Below are positions 16,877-25,199 of a DNA stretch of 64,000 nt, in pieces. This DNA is from Dyadobacter bucti (lineage in GTDB: Bacteria > Bacteroidota > Bacteroidia > Cytophagales > Spirosomataceae). A program made the translations under genes and the position numbers. Under the pieces are notes generated by a model. That model was given only the letters and a program-made list of their open reading frames with translations. It did not search any database and had not been told where the DNA came from. The stretch is from positions 420,159 through 484,158 of the forward strand of contig NZ_SWFP01000006.1 in NCBI RefSeq assembly GCF_005869225.1. Direction: 5' to 3'. Numbering within the stretch: the first letter of the stretch is position 1; each line of letters begins with the position of its first letter.

Positions 16877-18862
16877 TCAATTATCCACCGTCACAATCGC
16901 AGAGCCTCTTCCTGTGCCCGCTCCGCAACCACTTTTTAGCGAGCTGATCTTGTATTCGGTGGTTGTTGCAGGCGCTACTGAAATCAGGTACGGGTTAAGG
17001 AATGTTCCGTTGATGGAAGTTCCATCGGACAACGTAAAGGACCAAGGCGGTAAGCCGTTTTTGAATTTCAGCTGAATCCTGGTCGAGCGTCCTTTTGTAA
17101 TTGTGCCTCTTCCCGAAACTTCTCCAATAGCTTGATCCGGCGCAATTACGTCTAGTTCCTCAATTGCACTGGAAACTGCTGGAGATGATGAAATGATTCG
17201 GATTTTTTGTACCCGAACTGTGTCACCTTGAGATGCAGCCGGTAGTTTGACTTTCATCGAAGTTGGAGTTACAGTCGTTGGTAAATCTATAAAGCGGCCG
17301 GACTTATCGGTGATCTGTACCGTGAACTTATTACCCGGATTGTATCTTCCTTCTGTTTTATAAGGTATGTCAATCGATGAACCTGAGCAGACCAGGTTTT
17401 GGGGTAGTTTTTCAAGTGTGATACTTGCAGGGGCACTTTTTACAGAAACTTTCGCTCTACCGGAGAATTGTCCCACCCCACAAAGGCCACCCGCGGAAGT
17501 GATCTGATAATTGGTATCATACAAAGGTTTAACCTTTATCTTATAAGGTGATTCCTGGATGTTGTTTTCATAAGTTCCGTCGGAAAGCAGCACAAACCAG
17601 GGCCCTCCGCCGGTGAATTTTACGGTAAGGGCTCCGCTTTGATTTTCCCCCAGATGCAGGGAGTCTTTTTGTAAAGTTGCAACAGTAGCGGAAACAATTG
17701 TAACGTTGGCAGCCTGGGTCACGAGGTACGGAGCAGATGAAATCACACGCAGGCGATATTCGCCAGGTTTATAGTCTGCTGGGATTTGTGTGGTAATAAA
17801 TCCGGTTGTGTCAGGGCTTGATATCGTCTTGAACGCTCCGGTACGGTCTGCGATCTGAACAATAAAATGATTTCCCTCTTTGAATTTTCCGGTAGCGTTA
17901 AAAGGCACCTGAAAAGGTACACCACTACAAAGTCTGGCAAGTTTTTCAGCTTCTTTTAATTCCAGTTTGGGCTCTGGGTTGTTATTCACATTTACAATGG
18001 CCTCTCCCGATGTAGTTCCGCTTCCGCAGGAATTGGAAACGGCAAGTAACTTATATGCTTTTACATCCAGTGGTTTTACAGCGATATAGTGCGGGTTTGA
18101 CAGCGTGTTAAGTACCGTAGTACTGTCAGAAAGCCGGAATGACCATGGTGCAGCTCCTGCCAGATGGACACGAAGCTGTGCTTCCTGTCCAGGCATTATC
18201 CTTACAGACTGTGTCCCGTCTGTAACTTCAATTTTTGCGGTTGGAAGCTGCAAGAGGCGCAAAGAAACTTCCTGACTTCTGACTACTGGGATAGTACTTA
18301 CGATCTGTATCCTATATACCTCGCCACCAATTTTGTATGAGGGGATAACAGCTTTGATAGGGCCGCTTTTCACAGGTAAAGAGATGGCAATTGATTTACC
18401 GGAGGCGTCGATGATATAGGCGGTAAAGGTATTACCTTCATCAAAAGGACCTTGTGTTTTAAATGGAAGCGTCACATTGGTACCCGGGCAAACAGAGAGG
18501 TAAGAAATATCACCTGCAATAATCTGATATGCACGAACGCTGTCCGCAACCGATTTTTCCGCACTTTCCAGTTTATCCTCGGCGGCTTTCTCCGTCAGAC
18601 TGTCAGGTGTAATTTCTGGTGCATTGAGATCATTTCCGACGGGGTTCAGTGTATCGGGTTTTGTCGTATCTGCAGGGGCGACGGTGACAGGTTTTGTAAT
18701 GGTTGCCGGTTTCGGTTTCACAGCTTGTCTGGCAGGAGTGCCCGTTGTTTTTTTAAGAGGAGAAGCCTGTCTTCCGGGAGTAACTGGTTTTTTATTTTGA
18801 CCAAAAACAGGGCAGGAGTAAATCAGTAATCCAAAAAAAATAATGAAGACGGATCTTAACAT
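16877..18862 (-). CDS. secreted protein with three tandem Ig-like repeats
   Basis: This 661-residue protein has a signal peptide (MLRSVFIIFFGLLIYSCPVFGQ), a low-complexity Pro/Lys/Thr linker (about 22-100) and three long repeats of about 180 residues. Each repeat has a Cys near its start and its end (125/279, 312/461, 492/646). It also shares the blocks GNxFxxxIxDxSGxF, YRxxIxSxxPxV, PWxxxLSDGT, NPYxIxVxP and CGxGxxSGxAxVxV. Paired cysteines suggest one disulphide per repeat. It lacks a recognisable T9SS tail. It lies 31 bp before porZ on the same strand, so an envelope or secretion-linked role is plausible. No named family was recognised. Confidence 0.75.
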   Translation of the reverse strand: MLRSVFIIFFGLLIYSCPVFGQNKKPVTPGRQASPLKKTTGTPARQAVKPKPATITKPVTVAPADTTKPDTLNPVGNDLNAPEITPDSLTEKAAEDKLESAEKSVADSVRAYQIIAGDISYLSVCPGTNVTLPFKTQGPFDEGNTFTAYIIDASGKSIAISLPVKSGPIKAVIPSYKIGGEVYRIQIVSTIPVVRSQEVSLRLLQLPTAKIEVTDGTQSVRIMPGQEAQLRVHLAGAAPWSFRLSDSTTVLNTLSNPHYIAVKPLDVKAYKLLAVSNSCGSGTTSGEAIVNVNNNPEPKLELKEAEKLARLCSGVPFQVPFNATGKFKEGNHFIVQIADRTGAFKTISSPDTTGFITTQIPADYKPGEYRLRVISSAPYLVTQAANVTIVSATVATLQKDSLHLGENQSGALTVKFTGGGPWFVLLSDGTYENNIQESPYKIKVKPLYDTNYQITSAGGLCGVGQFSGRAKVSVKSAPASITLEKLPQNLVCSGSSIDIPYKTEGRYNPGNKFTVQITDKSGRFIDLPTTVTPTSMKVKLPAASQGDTVRVQKIRIISSSPAVSSAIEELDVIAPDQAIGEVSGRGTITKGRSTRIQLKFKNGLPPWSFTLSDGTSINGTFLNPYLISVAPATTTEYKISSLKSGCGAGTGRGSAIVTVDN

Positions 18863-18879
18863 GTAAATGTTTTTTTAAG

Positions 18880-19590
18880 TTAGTTCATTGCAACCAAAGT
18901 GCTTCCACGCAAAACAGGTACTATGTCATACAGATCATTCTGGAGACAGTAGGAAATATCTTTTTGAATCCCTAAACGCTGTAAACGCCGAACGTGCGAA
19001 GAATTGGAAACACTGGCGAGCAGATTGTCGCGGCTTTGGTCAAACAGGCGTTGTGCCATGAGCGTACCATCTTCCAGTAGCATAAACTGATCTTTCAGAG
19101 AATCCGCCAATGCGCCCGCAAAAAGTGTATCTTCCAGATTTGGCCGGCCTTTCCAGCCTGCGCAAAGCACCAGCACATCGTAAGGTTCCGACCGAAGATG
19201 ATTTGCCAGTGCACCTAAGTTCAAAAACGATCCTATCATTACTTTCACCGCGGAAGATTTGGCTTTGGCAATAGATAACGTTCCGTTGGTAGTTGTCATT
19301 GCGATTTCTGAACCAATCAGCCTTTCGTCCATATAGCTGAACGGAGAATTATCGAGGTCAAAGCCTTCTACTTTCCTGGCGTCGCGCTCTGCCGCGGCAA
19401 TAAAGCCTTTATCCTGCAAAAATTTACATTCTTCAACAGAGGCAACAGGCGTAATGCTTTTTACACCATAGGCCAGCCCCGTAACCATACAGGAGGTCGC
19501 TCTGAAAATATCGGCAACAACGACAATCGAATTATTAAGTTTATGTAAGTGTAGTAAATCAGGAGTCAGGCAAACATCAAGTTGTTTCAT
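18880..19590 (-). CDS. comB: 2-phosphosulfolactate phosphatase
   Basis: From the ATG at 19590 this is 236 residues; a TTG at 19599 would add three. ComB-family motifs are clear: VVVADIFRATSCMVTGLAYG near the N-terminus, AERDARKVEGFDLDNSPFSY in the middle, then MTTTNGT and LCAGWKGRPNLEDTLFAG. The enzyme is a Mg-dependent phosphatase producing sulfolactate. It was first known from coenzyme M synthesis in archaea, but ComB homologues occur widely in bacteria that lack coenzyme M. In this organism its product might feed sulfonate or sulfonolipid metabolism (inference). It lies between gcvT and the repeat protein. Confidence 0.88.
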   Translation of the reverse strand: MKQLDVCLTPDLLHLHKLNNSIVVVADIFRATSCMVTGLAYGVKSITPVASVEECKFLQDKGFIAAAERDARKVEGFDLDNSPFSYMDERLIGSEIAMTTTNGTLSIAKAKSSAVKVMIGSFLNLGALANHLRSEPYDVLVLCAGWKGRPNLEDTLFAGALADSLKDQFMLLEDGTLMAQRLFDQSRDNLLASVSNSSHVRRLQRLGIQKDISYCLQNDLYDIVPVLRGSTLVAMN

Positions 19591-19630
19591 AAAATGCAAT
19601 CAGAACAGGATAATATGGGATGATGAAGGG

Positions 19631-20713
19631 TTAATTTTTTACAAACGGCAATTTTACCGTTCTTGCTTTCAACAGCTTGTCCCTGACTTTTACGAAAATT
19701 TCCGTATCCGGTTTGCTGAAAGGGGTCGGCACATACCCCATTCCGATTCCCTTTTGAAGTGTAGGTGACTGGGTACCGGAAGTAACTTCCCCTAATTTAT
19801 GTCCTGATGCATCACAAAGCTCATAGTGACTTCTTGGAATTCCGCGGTCAATCATCTCAAAACCAACCAGTTTTCGGTTTAAACCAGCTTCTTTCTGAGT
19901 TTTAAGGCTCTGAGAATTGATAAAATCTTTGGAAAATTTGGTAACCCAGCCCAGCCCGGCTTCGAGTGGAGAAGTAATGTCATCAATATCATTTCCGTAA
20001 AGACAAAATCCTTTTTCCAACCGCAAAGTGTCGCGAGCACCCAGCCCTACGGGTTTTATGCCAAATTCTTTTCCCGCTTCAAAAATGGCATCCCACATTT
20101 TTTCCGCATTTTCTTTATTCACATATATTTCAAACCCGCCTGCGCCAGTGTAGCCTGTTGCGGAAATAATCACATCTTCAATACCAGCCATTTCACCGAT
20201 ATGAAATGTATAATATTCCATGGCTCCCAGATCGGAACCGGTTAATTTCTGGAGCGTAGCTGTGGCATTTGGCCCCTGCACTGCACAAAGGCAGAGATCA
20301 TCCGAAAGGTTTGTCATTTCTGCGCCTTCGGTATTATGGCTTTGAATCCAGTCCCAGTCTTTTTCTATGTTGGAAGCATTCACAACCAGCATGTAATCAT
20401 CTTCAGCAATCCTGTAAACCAGCAGATCATCCACAACCCCTCCCTTCGCATTTGGCAAATAGCTGTATTGTACTTTGCCATCGTATAGTGTGGCCGCATC
20501 ATTGGATGACACTTTCTGGATTAAAGCCAGTGCTTTCGGGCCTTTTACACTAAACTCTCCCATGTGCGACACATCGAAAACACCAACATTGTTTCGCACG
20601 GTATGATGTTCATCAAGATCCGAAGAATAGCGCACCGGCATCTCAAAACCAGCAAACGGGACCATTTTGGCACCTAGTCGGATGTGTACTTGATGTAAAG
20701 GGACAGTTTTCAT
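19631..20713 (-). CDS. gcvT: glycine cleavage system T protein (aminomethyltransferase)
   Basis: This 360-residue protein transfers the methylene group from aminomethyl-lipoyl H protein to tetrahydrofolate and releases ammonia. Family motifs run the full length: MVPFAGFEMPVRY, HHTVRNNVGVFDVSHMGEF, LVVNASNIEKDWDWI, SATGYTGAGGFEIYV, GARDTLRLEKGFCLYGNDI and GEVTSGTQSPTL. It is first in the minus-strand series; comB follows 40 bp later. The other Gcv components are not in this window. Confidence 0.96.
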   Translation of the reverse strand: MKTVPLHQVHIRLGAKMVPFAGFEMPVRYSSDLDEHHTVRNNVGVFDVSHMGEFSVKGPKALALIQKVSSNDAATLYDGKVQYSYLPNAKGGVVDDLLVYRIAEDDYMLVVNASNIEKDWDWIQSHNTEGAEMTNLSDDLCLCAVQGPNATATLQKLTGSDLGAMEYYTFHIGEMAGIEDVIISATGYTGAGGFEIYVNKENAEKMWDAIFEAGKEFGIKPVGLGARDTLRLEKGFCLYGNDIDDITSPLEAGLGWVTKFSKDFINSQSLKTQKEAGLNRKLVGFEMIDRGIPRSHYELCDASGHKLGEVTSGTQSPTLQKGIGMGYVPTPFSKPDTEIFVKVRDKLLKARTVKLPFVKN

Positions 20714-20872
20714 GAAGGATTAATTGGTTCACATTAATTTACAAAAGTAGGCAAAGCCGATCAAAGCGACACAAAAAACTGTTTTTTCAAATACGCTGCT
20801 GGTGTTTTTGAAGTATATTGTGAAAAAATAGGTTAAAAGATTTACGGCTGGTAAAGCCTTTCATGGGGACGT

Positions 20873-22042
20873 ATGAAAAAACGATTATTATATTTTACAG
20901 CTTGCCTGCTTGCCGGAAAGCTGTATGCGCAAACTGCAACATTTTCGGGAGAGGTGATCGACGGCAATATCAGTATTGGCTACGGCGTGGCCACAGGAGA
21001 TGTGGACGGCGATGGAAAACCGGATATACTTTTGGCTGATAAAAAAGAGATTGTCTGGTACAAAAATCCAGGCAAAAAAGCTGAAAAGTGGGTGAGATAT
21101 GTGATTGCAAAAGATCTTACGGAACATGATAATGTATGTATTGCTGCCCGGGATATTGACGGCGATGGGAAAGTTGAAGTTGCTGTCGGGGCGCAGTGGA
21201 ATCCATCGGAGACGAAAAATTCAAAACAATCGGGGGCTGTGTTTTATATGGCTCCACCTGACGACCGCACACAATTATGGGAGCCTGTCCGTCTGCATCA
21301 TGAGGTGACTATTCACAGAATGCAATGGGTAAAGAAGGCAGATGGTGATTTTCAGTTGGCAGTACTGCCTTTGCATGGGGAAGGCAATACGGGAGGCGAG
21401 GGAGCCGGTGTAAAGCTTATCACCTTTGATGTTCCGGAAAACCGAAAATCGATCTGGGGCTACGAATTGCTGGAAACCAGTATGCACATGACGCATAATC
21501 TTCAGCCTATGGAAGTTTCCGGAAGGTTTTTGGGGCTGGCGGTCGGAGGTAAAGAAGGAGTTCAGGTATTTCTGAATGGAGCTGATGGCTGGGCACCTTC
21601 GGGAAATTGGATGGTTCCAAACCAGGGAGTGGGAGAGATCAGAACAGGTAGCCTTGGTAAAGGCCAGCTTTTTACGGCTACTGTTGAACCGATGCATGGA
21701 ACTTCCCTGGTGGTTTATTCCAAAGACAGCCGTACCGTACTTACAGAAAAAATCAAAGAGGGGCATGCATTAGTCTGTGCTGATTTTTTCGGACAGGGCA
21801 GGGATCAGATTGTCATGGGCTGGCGAAACCCGAATGTTGTGGGAGAAACGGGGGTCCGGATCTTTGTTGGCTCGGACGCGGAAGGCAAAAAGTGGCAGGA
21901 ATATACATTGGACGAAAAAATAAAAATCGCGTGTGAAGACATTACTGCGGCTGATCTGGACGGGGATGGCGATATGGATGTTGTAGCTTCCGGCCGCTCC
22001 ACGCATAATGTAGTGGTGTACTGGAACCAGCTGAAAAAATAG
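20873..22042 (+). CDS. secreted FG-GAP/VCBS repeat protein
   Basis: This 389-residue protein has a signal peptide (MKKRLLYFTACLLAGKLYAQ) and FG-GAP loops at both ends: DVDGDGKPD, DIDGDGKVE and, near the C-terminus, DLDGDGDMDVVASGR. The central part (YELLETSMHMTHNLQPMEV, GVQVFLNGADGWAP) fits the seven-blade propeller proteins common in Cytophagales. It has no sorting tail. It is related in kind to the partial protein at the left edge. The gene is monocistronic and ends at a strong shared terminator. The ligand and role are unknown. Confidence 0.8.
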   Translation: MKKRLLYFTACLLAGKLYAQTATFSGEVIDGNISIGYGVATGDVDGDGKPDILLADKKEIVWYKNPGKKAEKWVRYVIAKDLTEHDNVCIAARDIDGDGKVEVAVGAQWNPSETKNSKQSGAVFYMAPPDDRTQLWEPVRLHHEVTIHRMQWVKKADGDFQLAVLPLHGEGNTGGEGAGVKLITFDVPENRKSIWGYELLETSMHMTHNLQPMEVSGRFLGLAVGGKEGVQVFLNGADGWAPSGNWMVPNQGVGEIRTGSLGKGQLFTATVEPMHGTSLVVYSKDSRTVLTEKIKEGHALVCADFFGQGRDQIVMGWRNPNVVGETGVRIFVGSDAEGKKWQEYTLDEKIKIACEDITAADLDGDGDMDVVASGRSTHNVVVYWNQLKK

Positions 22043-22058
22043 AATCGCTCCCCAATTC

Positions 22059-22112
22059 AGAGTCATAAAAAAACGGATGATAATTGCATATCACCCGTTT
22101 TTTTATGACTCT
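22059..22112. terminator. bidirectional terminator, perfect 18-bp stem
   Basis: The arms at 22059-22076 and 22095-22112 pair perfectly over 18 bp. They contain ACGG/CCGT plus seven A:T pairs, so each strand ends in a T-run inside the stem. It closes the convergent FG-GAP gene (+) and Zn-protease gene (-). Confidence 0.85.
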
Positions 22113-22119
22113 CTTATAC

Positions 22120-22800
22120 TTAGTCCCTGCGGCCCATTAATATGCTTACATAATAGAGCAACGTAGCTAGAGAACCGATCGCAGCAACCAGATAGGTACG
22201 TGCAGCCCATTTCAGAGCATCTGCAGACATAATGTACTCTCTTTCGTTCACAATACGGTTTTTCTGGATCCAGGCTAATGCTCTGTTACTTGCATCATAC
22301 TCAACCGGCAGCGTAATGAAACTGAACAGCGTAGTGGCAGCAAATAAGGCCACACCAATTGTCAATGGTATAGGGGTTGTATTTAATAAAAGAATACCTC
22401 CCAAAATGATCCATTGCATATAGTTAGACGCAATACTCAAGAACGGCACCATTTGTGACCGGAACTGCAGCCATTTATAGGCAGTAGCATGCTGTACAGC
22501 GTGCCCGCATTCGTGGGAGGCAACCGCCGCAGCCGCTACGCTCCGGCCGTGATAAACGTCCGGACTAAGGTTAACGGTTTTATCTTGAGGATTATAATGG
22601 TCTGTCAGTCTCCCTTCTACGGAAAGTACCCTTACATCATAAATCCCACTTTCCCTGAGCATGGTTTCTGCGATTTCCTTTCCGCTCATTCCATTGCTCA
22701 ATCCTACCTGAGAATACTCTTCAAATTTACTCTTCAACCGCCATTGGACATAAAAGCTGACGGCCATGACGATTATACCAATTAAATATGCACCAGCCAT
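22120..22800 (-). CDS. membrane zinc metallopeptidase (Zn_peptidase_2, YugP-like)
   Basis: This 226-residue protein begins with a transmembrane helix (YLIGIIVMAVSFYVQW), followed by the conserved SGKEIAETMLRESGIYDV and HYNPQDKTVNLSPDVYHGRSV segments. The zinc-binding HECGHAVQH is at about residues 98-106. Three more hydrophobic segments follow. This is the complete architecture of the YugP-like neutral zinc metallopeptidase family, predicted to sit in the inner membrane. Substrates are unknown. It is last in the minus-strand series panD - flippase - rfaE2 - protease. Confidence 0.9.
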   Translation of the reverse strand: MAGAYLIGIIVMAVSFYVQWRLKSKFEEYSQVGLSNGMSGKEIAETMLRESGIYDVRVLSVEGRLTDHYNPQDKTVNLSPDVYHGRSVAAAAVASHECGHAVQHATAYKWLQFRSQMVPFLSIASNYMQWIILGGILLLNTTPIPLTIGVALFAATTLFSFITLPVEYDASNRALAWIQKNRIVNEREYIMSADALKWAARTYLVAAIGSLATLLYYVSILMGRRD

Positions 22801-22884
22801 AGTTACTTTTTAAATTGTTACGAATAGTTAACTCTTCACTCAAAACAACGAATAAATATAACGTAACATTCAAAATGTTGGACG

Positions 22885-23373
22885 TTAATTGTAGCCTTGT
22901 TTTATTTTTTCAATCAGTGCGGTTGTGGAGTAACCTTTTACAAGGGCTATCGTTTTCACCTCACCTCCTTTACCAAGAACAAAATCCGCACCAGCAATAT
23001 TCTCTACCGTATAATCGTCCCCTTTGACCAAAATGTCAGGTTTTACTGCCTCGATAAGCTGACTAGGCGTCGGTTCGTCGAACAAAATGACAGCATCTAT
23101 GAAAGAAAGTGCAGCCATTAATCTTGCCCTGGCATATTCATTTACCACTGGACGCAACGGACCCTTCAGCCGACTGACGGAAGCATCAGTATTCAGGCCC
23201 AGAACCATCTTATCCCCCAGAGCGCGGGCTTTTTCCAAGTAGTCTATGTGGCCGAGGTGAACAATGTCGAAGCAGCCATTGGTAAACACTACTTTCTGGC
23301 CTGCCCGTTGCCAGTCCTCTACGGTTGTAATGGCTTCTTCTAATCTTAAAATTTTACTTTCTGTGGAATTCAT
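22885..23373 (-). CDS. rfaE2: D-glycero-beta-D-manno-heptose 1-phosphate adenylyltransferase
   Basis: This 162-residue protein is a stand-alone nucleotidyltransferase domain of HldE/RfaE. VVFTNGCFDIVHLGHIDYLEKA contains the HxGH active-site motif, and VKGDDYTVENIAGAD and GYSTTALIEKI complete the pattern. It makes ADP-heptose for lipopolysaccharide inner core. The kinase domain, fused in enterobacteria, is separate here and not in the window. The gene lies 83 bp after a flippase-like membrane protein. Confidence 0.93.
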   Translation of the reverse strand: MNSTESKILRLEEAITTVEDWQRAGQKVVFTNGCFDIVHLGHIDYLEKARALGDKMVLGLNTDASVSRLKGPLRPVVNEYARARLMAALSFIDAVILFDEPTPSQLIEAVKPDILVKGDDYTVENIAGADFVLGKGGEVKTIALVKGYSTTALIEKIKQGYN

Positions 23374-23456
23374 TGTTGAACAGGTATAGGATTTTTGAAA
23401 CTCAATATGGTAAAATACTGACTTTCCTTGCCTCCAGACTATCGAATTAATATGAT

Positions 23457-24491
23457 TTAATTTTCTGCGGGAACTTCCACAGCAGAGGGAACAGCTTTTT
23501 TGTTTTGCAAAAGCACATATAAAAAAGCAAGTGCGCCGACCAGCAACATAAATAACATTTGCGCCCCGTGGATAAATGTTGCCAGCGTAATACCGTCATT
23601 TTGAGATAATCCGTACAAAACCATCACATTCCCGACCAACAAGTGATAAGCACCGATTCCGCCCTGGGTAGGTGCCGTCATTCCTATCGCACCGACTACC
23701 AGTAGTGTCAATCCTGCGAGAGGACCCAGATCGGATGTTTCGGGAATACAGAAAAACAATACATAGGAAACGAGGTAATACATAATCCAGATTCCTATAG
23801 TGCTCAGGATAAACAACCCTGGATTTTTGAGCTGGCGTACGCTAAGAAGTCCCTCAAGCATACCTGTCACAAATCCGAGTATTTTTTGAATGATCGCATT
23901 TTGCTGGAGTTTGTTTCGCAGCGTCGCATTTTTAAAAATCAAAAATGCTGCAATCAAAAAAGCCAGCATGCCGGTAATCAGGATACCCAGCAGCAAGCTA
24001 CTGCCGGAGCTGGTTTGCCCGCCACTAATTTTACTTTGAAAAAAATCGGTGAAAAAAGTACTGAGCCTTTCAAATTCAAGAATAAAGTTCAGGCCGATGA
24101 GCACCAGCAAGATCAGTACATCAAAGATACGTTCAGCCACAACCGTCCCGAAGCTGAGATTGACAGGTATACGTTCGAACCGGTATAGCGTACCACAACG
24201 GGTAACTTCTCCCATTCTTGGAACAATATAGTTGGCAAAATAGCCTGTCAAAACGGAGATGGAACTATTCCAGAGCCCGGGCTTGTGAACCAATGGCTCG
24301 ATAAGCATGCTCCACCTCCACGCCCGCAGTACATGGGCACAAAGCAAAAAGGCACATGATACCGCTATCCATCTCCAATCCGATTTGGCAAATCTGTCGA
24401 GCATTTCGGATGTGTCGATATCTTTGAAAACAAACCAGATCAAACCTCCGGCAAGCACAAGAGATATGGCGTAGCGTAGCGCACTTTTCAT
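23457..24491 (-). CDS. lysylphosphatidylglycerol synthase TM region / UPF0104 family flippase-like protein
   Basis: This 344-residue protein has about eight hydrophobic helices. It carries the family signatures LRAWRWSMLIEPL near the N-terminus, NYIVPRMGEVTRCGTLYRFERIPVNLSFGTVVAERIFDV, and PTQGGIGAYHLLVGNVMVLYG near the C-terminus. Members are membrane proteins associated with lipid or glycolipid flipping, and the soluble aminoacyl-transferase half of MprF is absent. It is 48 bp after panD and before rfaE2. That proximity suggests an envelope-lipid role, but the substrate is unknown. Confidence 0.85.
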   Translation of the reverse strand: MKSALRYAISLVLAGGLIWFVFKDIDTSEMLDRFAKSDWRWIAVSCAFLLCAHVLRAWRWSMLIEPLVHKPGLWNSSISVLTGYFANYIVPRMGEVTRCGTLYRFERIPVNLSFGTVVAERIFDVLILLVLIGLNFILEFERLSTFFTDFFQSKISGGQTSSGSSLLLGILITGMLAFLIAAFLIFKNATLRNKLQQNAIIQKILGFVTGMLEGLLSVRQLKNPGLFILSTIGIWIMYYLVSYVLFFCIPETSDLGPLAGLTLLVVGAIGMTAPTQGGIGAYHLLVGNVMVLYGLSQNDGITLATFIHGAQMLFMLLVGALAFLYVLLQNKKAVPSAVEVPAEN

Positions 24492-24539
24492 AATTGTTGG
24501 ATAGGATAAAGTAGTGGTGTTTATAAAGCAGGCCGATCA

Positions 24540-24890
24540 CTAGACAACCAGATGGTTGTTGTGGTCAGGAAATACGACCATTGGTTTGAAAGATTTCGCT
24601 TCTTCCTGGGTCATGGAACCGTACGCAATGATAATAATGATATCTCCGATCTGAACCCTTCTGGCCGCAGCGCCATTAAGACAGATCATCCCGGATGCAC
24701 GCTCTCCTTTGATCACATAGGTTACAAAGCGCTCTCCATTGTTATTGTTAACAATATGTACTTGTTCATTTTCTACCAGCCCGGCCGCGTCCATTAAATC
24801 TTCGTCAATGGTGATGCTGCCTACATAATTCAACTCCGCCTGAGTCACCTTAACACGGTGAATCTTCGATTTCATGATTGTTATTTGCAT
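24540..24890 (-). CDS. panD: aspartate 1-decarboxylase (pyruvoyl-dependent)
   Basis: Using the ATG at 24890 (MQITIMKSKIHRVKVTQAEL) gives 116 residues and places the autocleavage site Gly24-Ser25 (YVGSITID) at the family position; a longer frame starting at 24941 is not needed. Ser25 becomes the pyruvoyl cofactor. The enzyme converts aspartate to beta-alanine for pantothenate. Other family features are ERFVTYVIKGERASGMICLNGAAARRVQ and the GDIIIIIAYG strand. PanC, which uses the product, is encoded about 2 kb away on the same strand, separated by an oppositely oriented oxidoreductase gene. Confidence 0.95.
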   Translation of the reverse strand: MQITIMKSKIHRVKVTQAELNYVGSITIDEDLMDAAGLVENEQVHIVNNNNGERFVTYVIKGERASGMICLNGAAARRVQIGDIIIIIAYGSMTQEEAKSFKPMVVFPDHNNHLVV

Positions 24891-25199
24891 TACTCGGTGA
24901 TGTGGGTCGAGACTTAATTTCAAAAATGCATTATTCCGCAAAGTTACAGGAATAATGTGCTGCCTTCAAAACATACTGCCCTGGCTTAGGGTTCCCGGTT
25001 AGAATTTTGCAGTTTGGAAATAAAATAAGCCGCTGATAACTAGGCGTAAGCGATACTTGTTGTCCATTAATAGTGCATTTTTCGTTGGATTTATTGGAAC
25101 ATCGTTATATTTATCGGGGCTTTTTAGCTGTTAAGTAATTATAAGATCAGAATTGCTTTAGGAAATTATTATCAACTTTATTTTTTCATTATTAAACCA

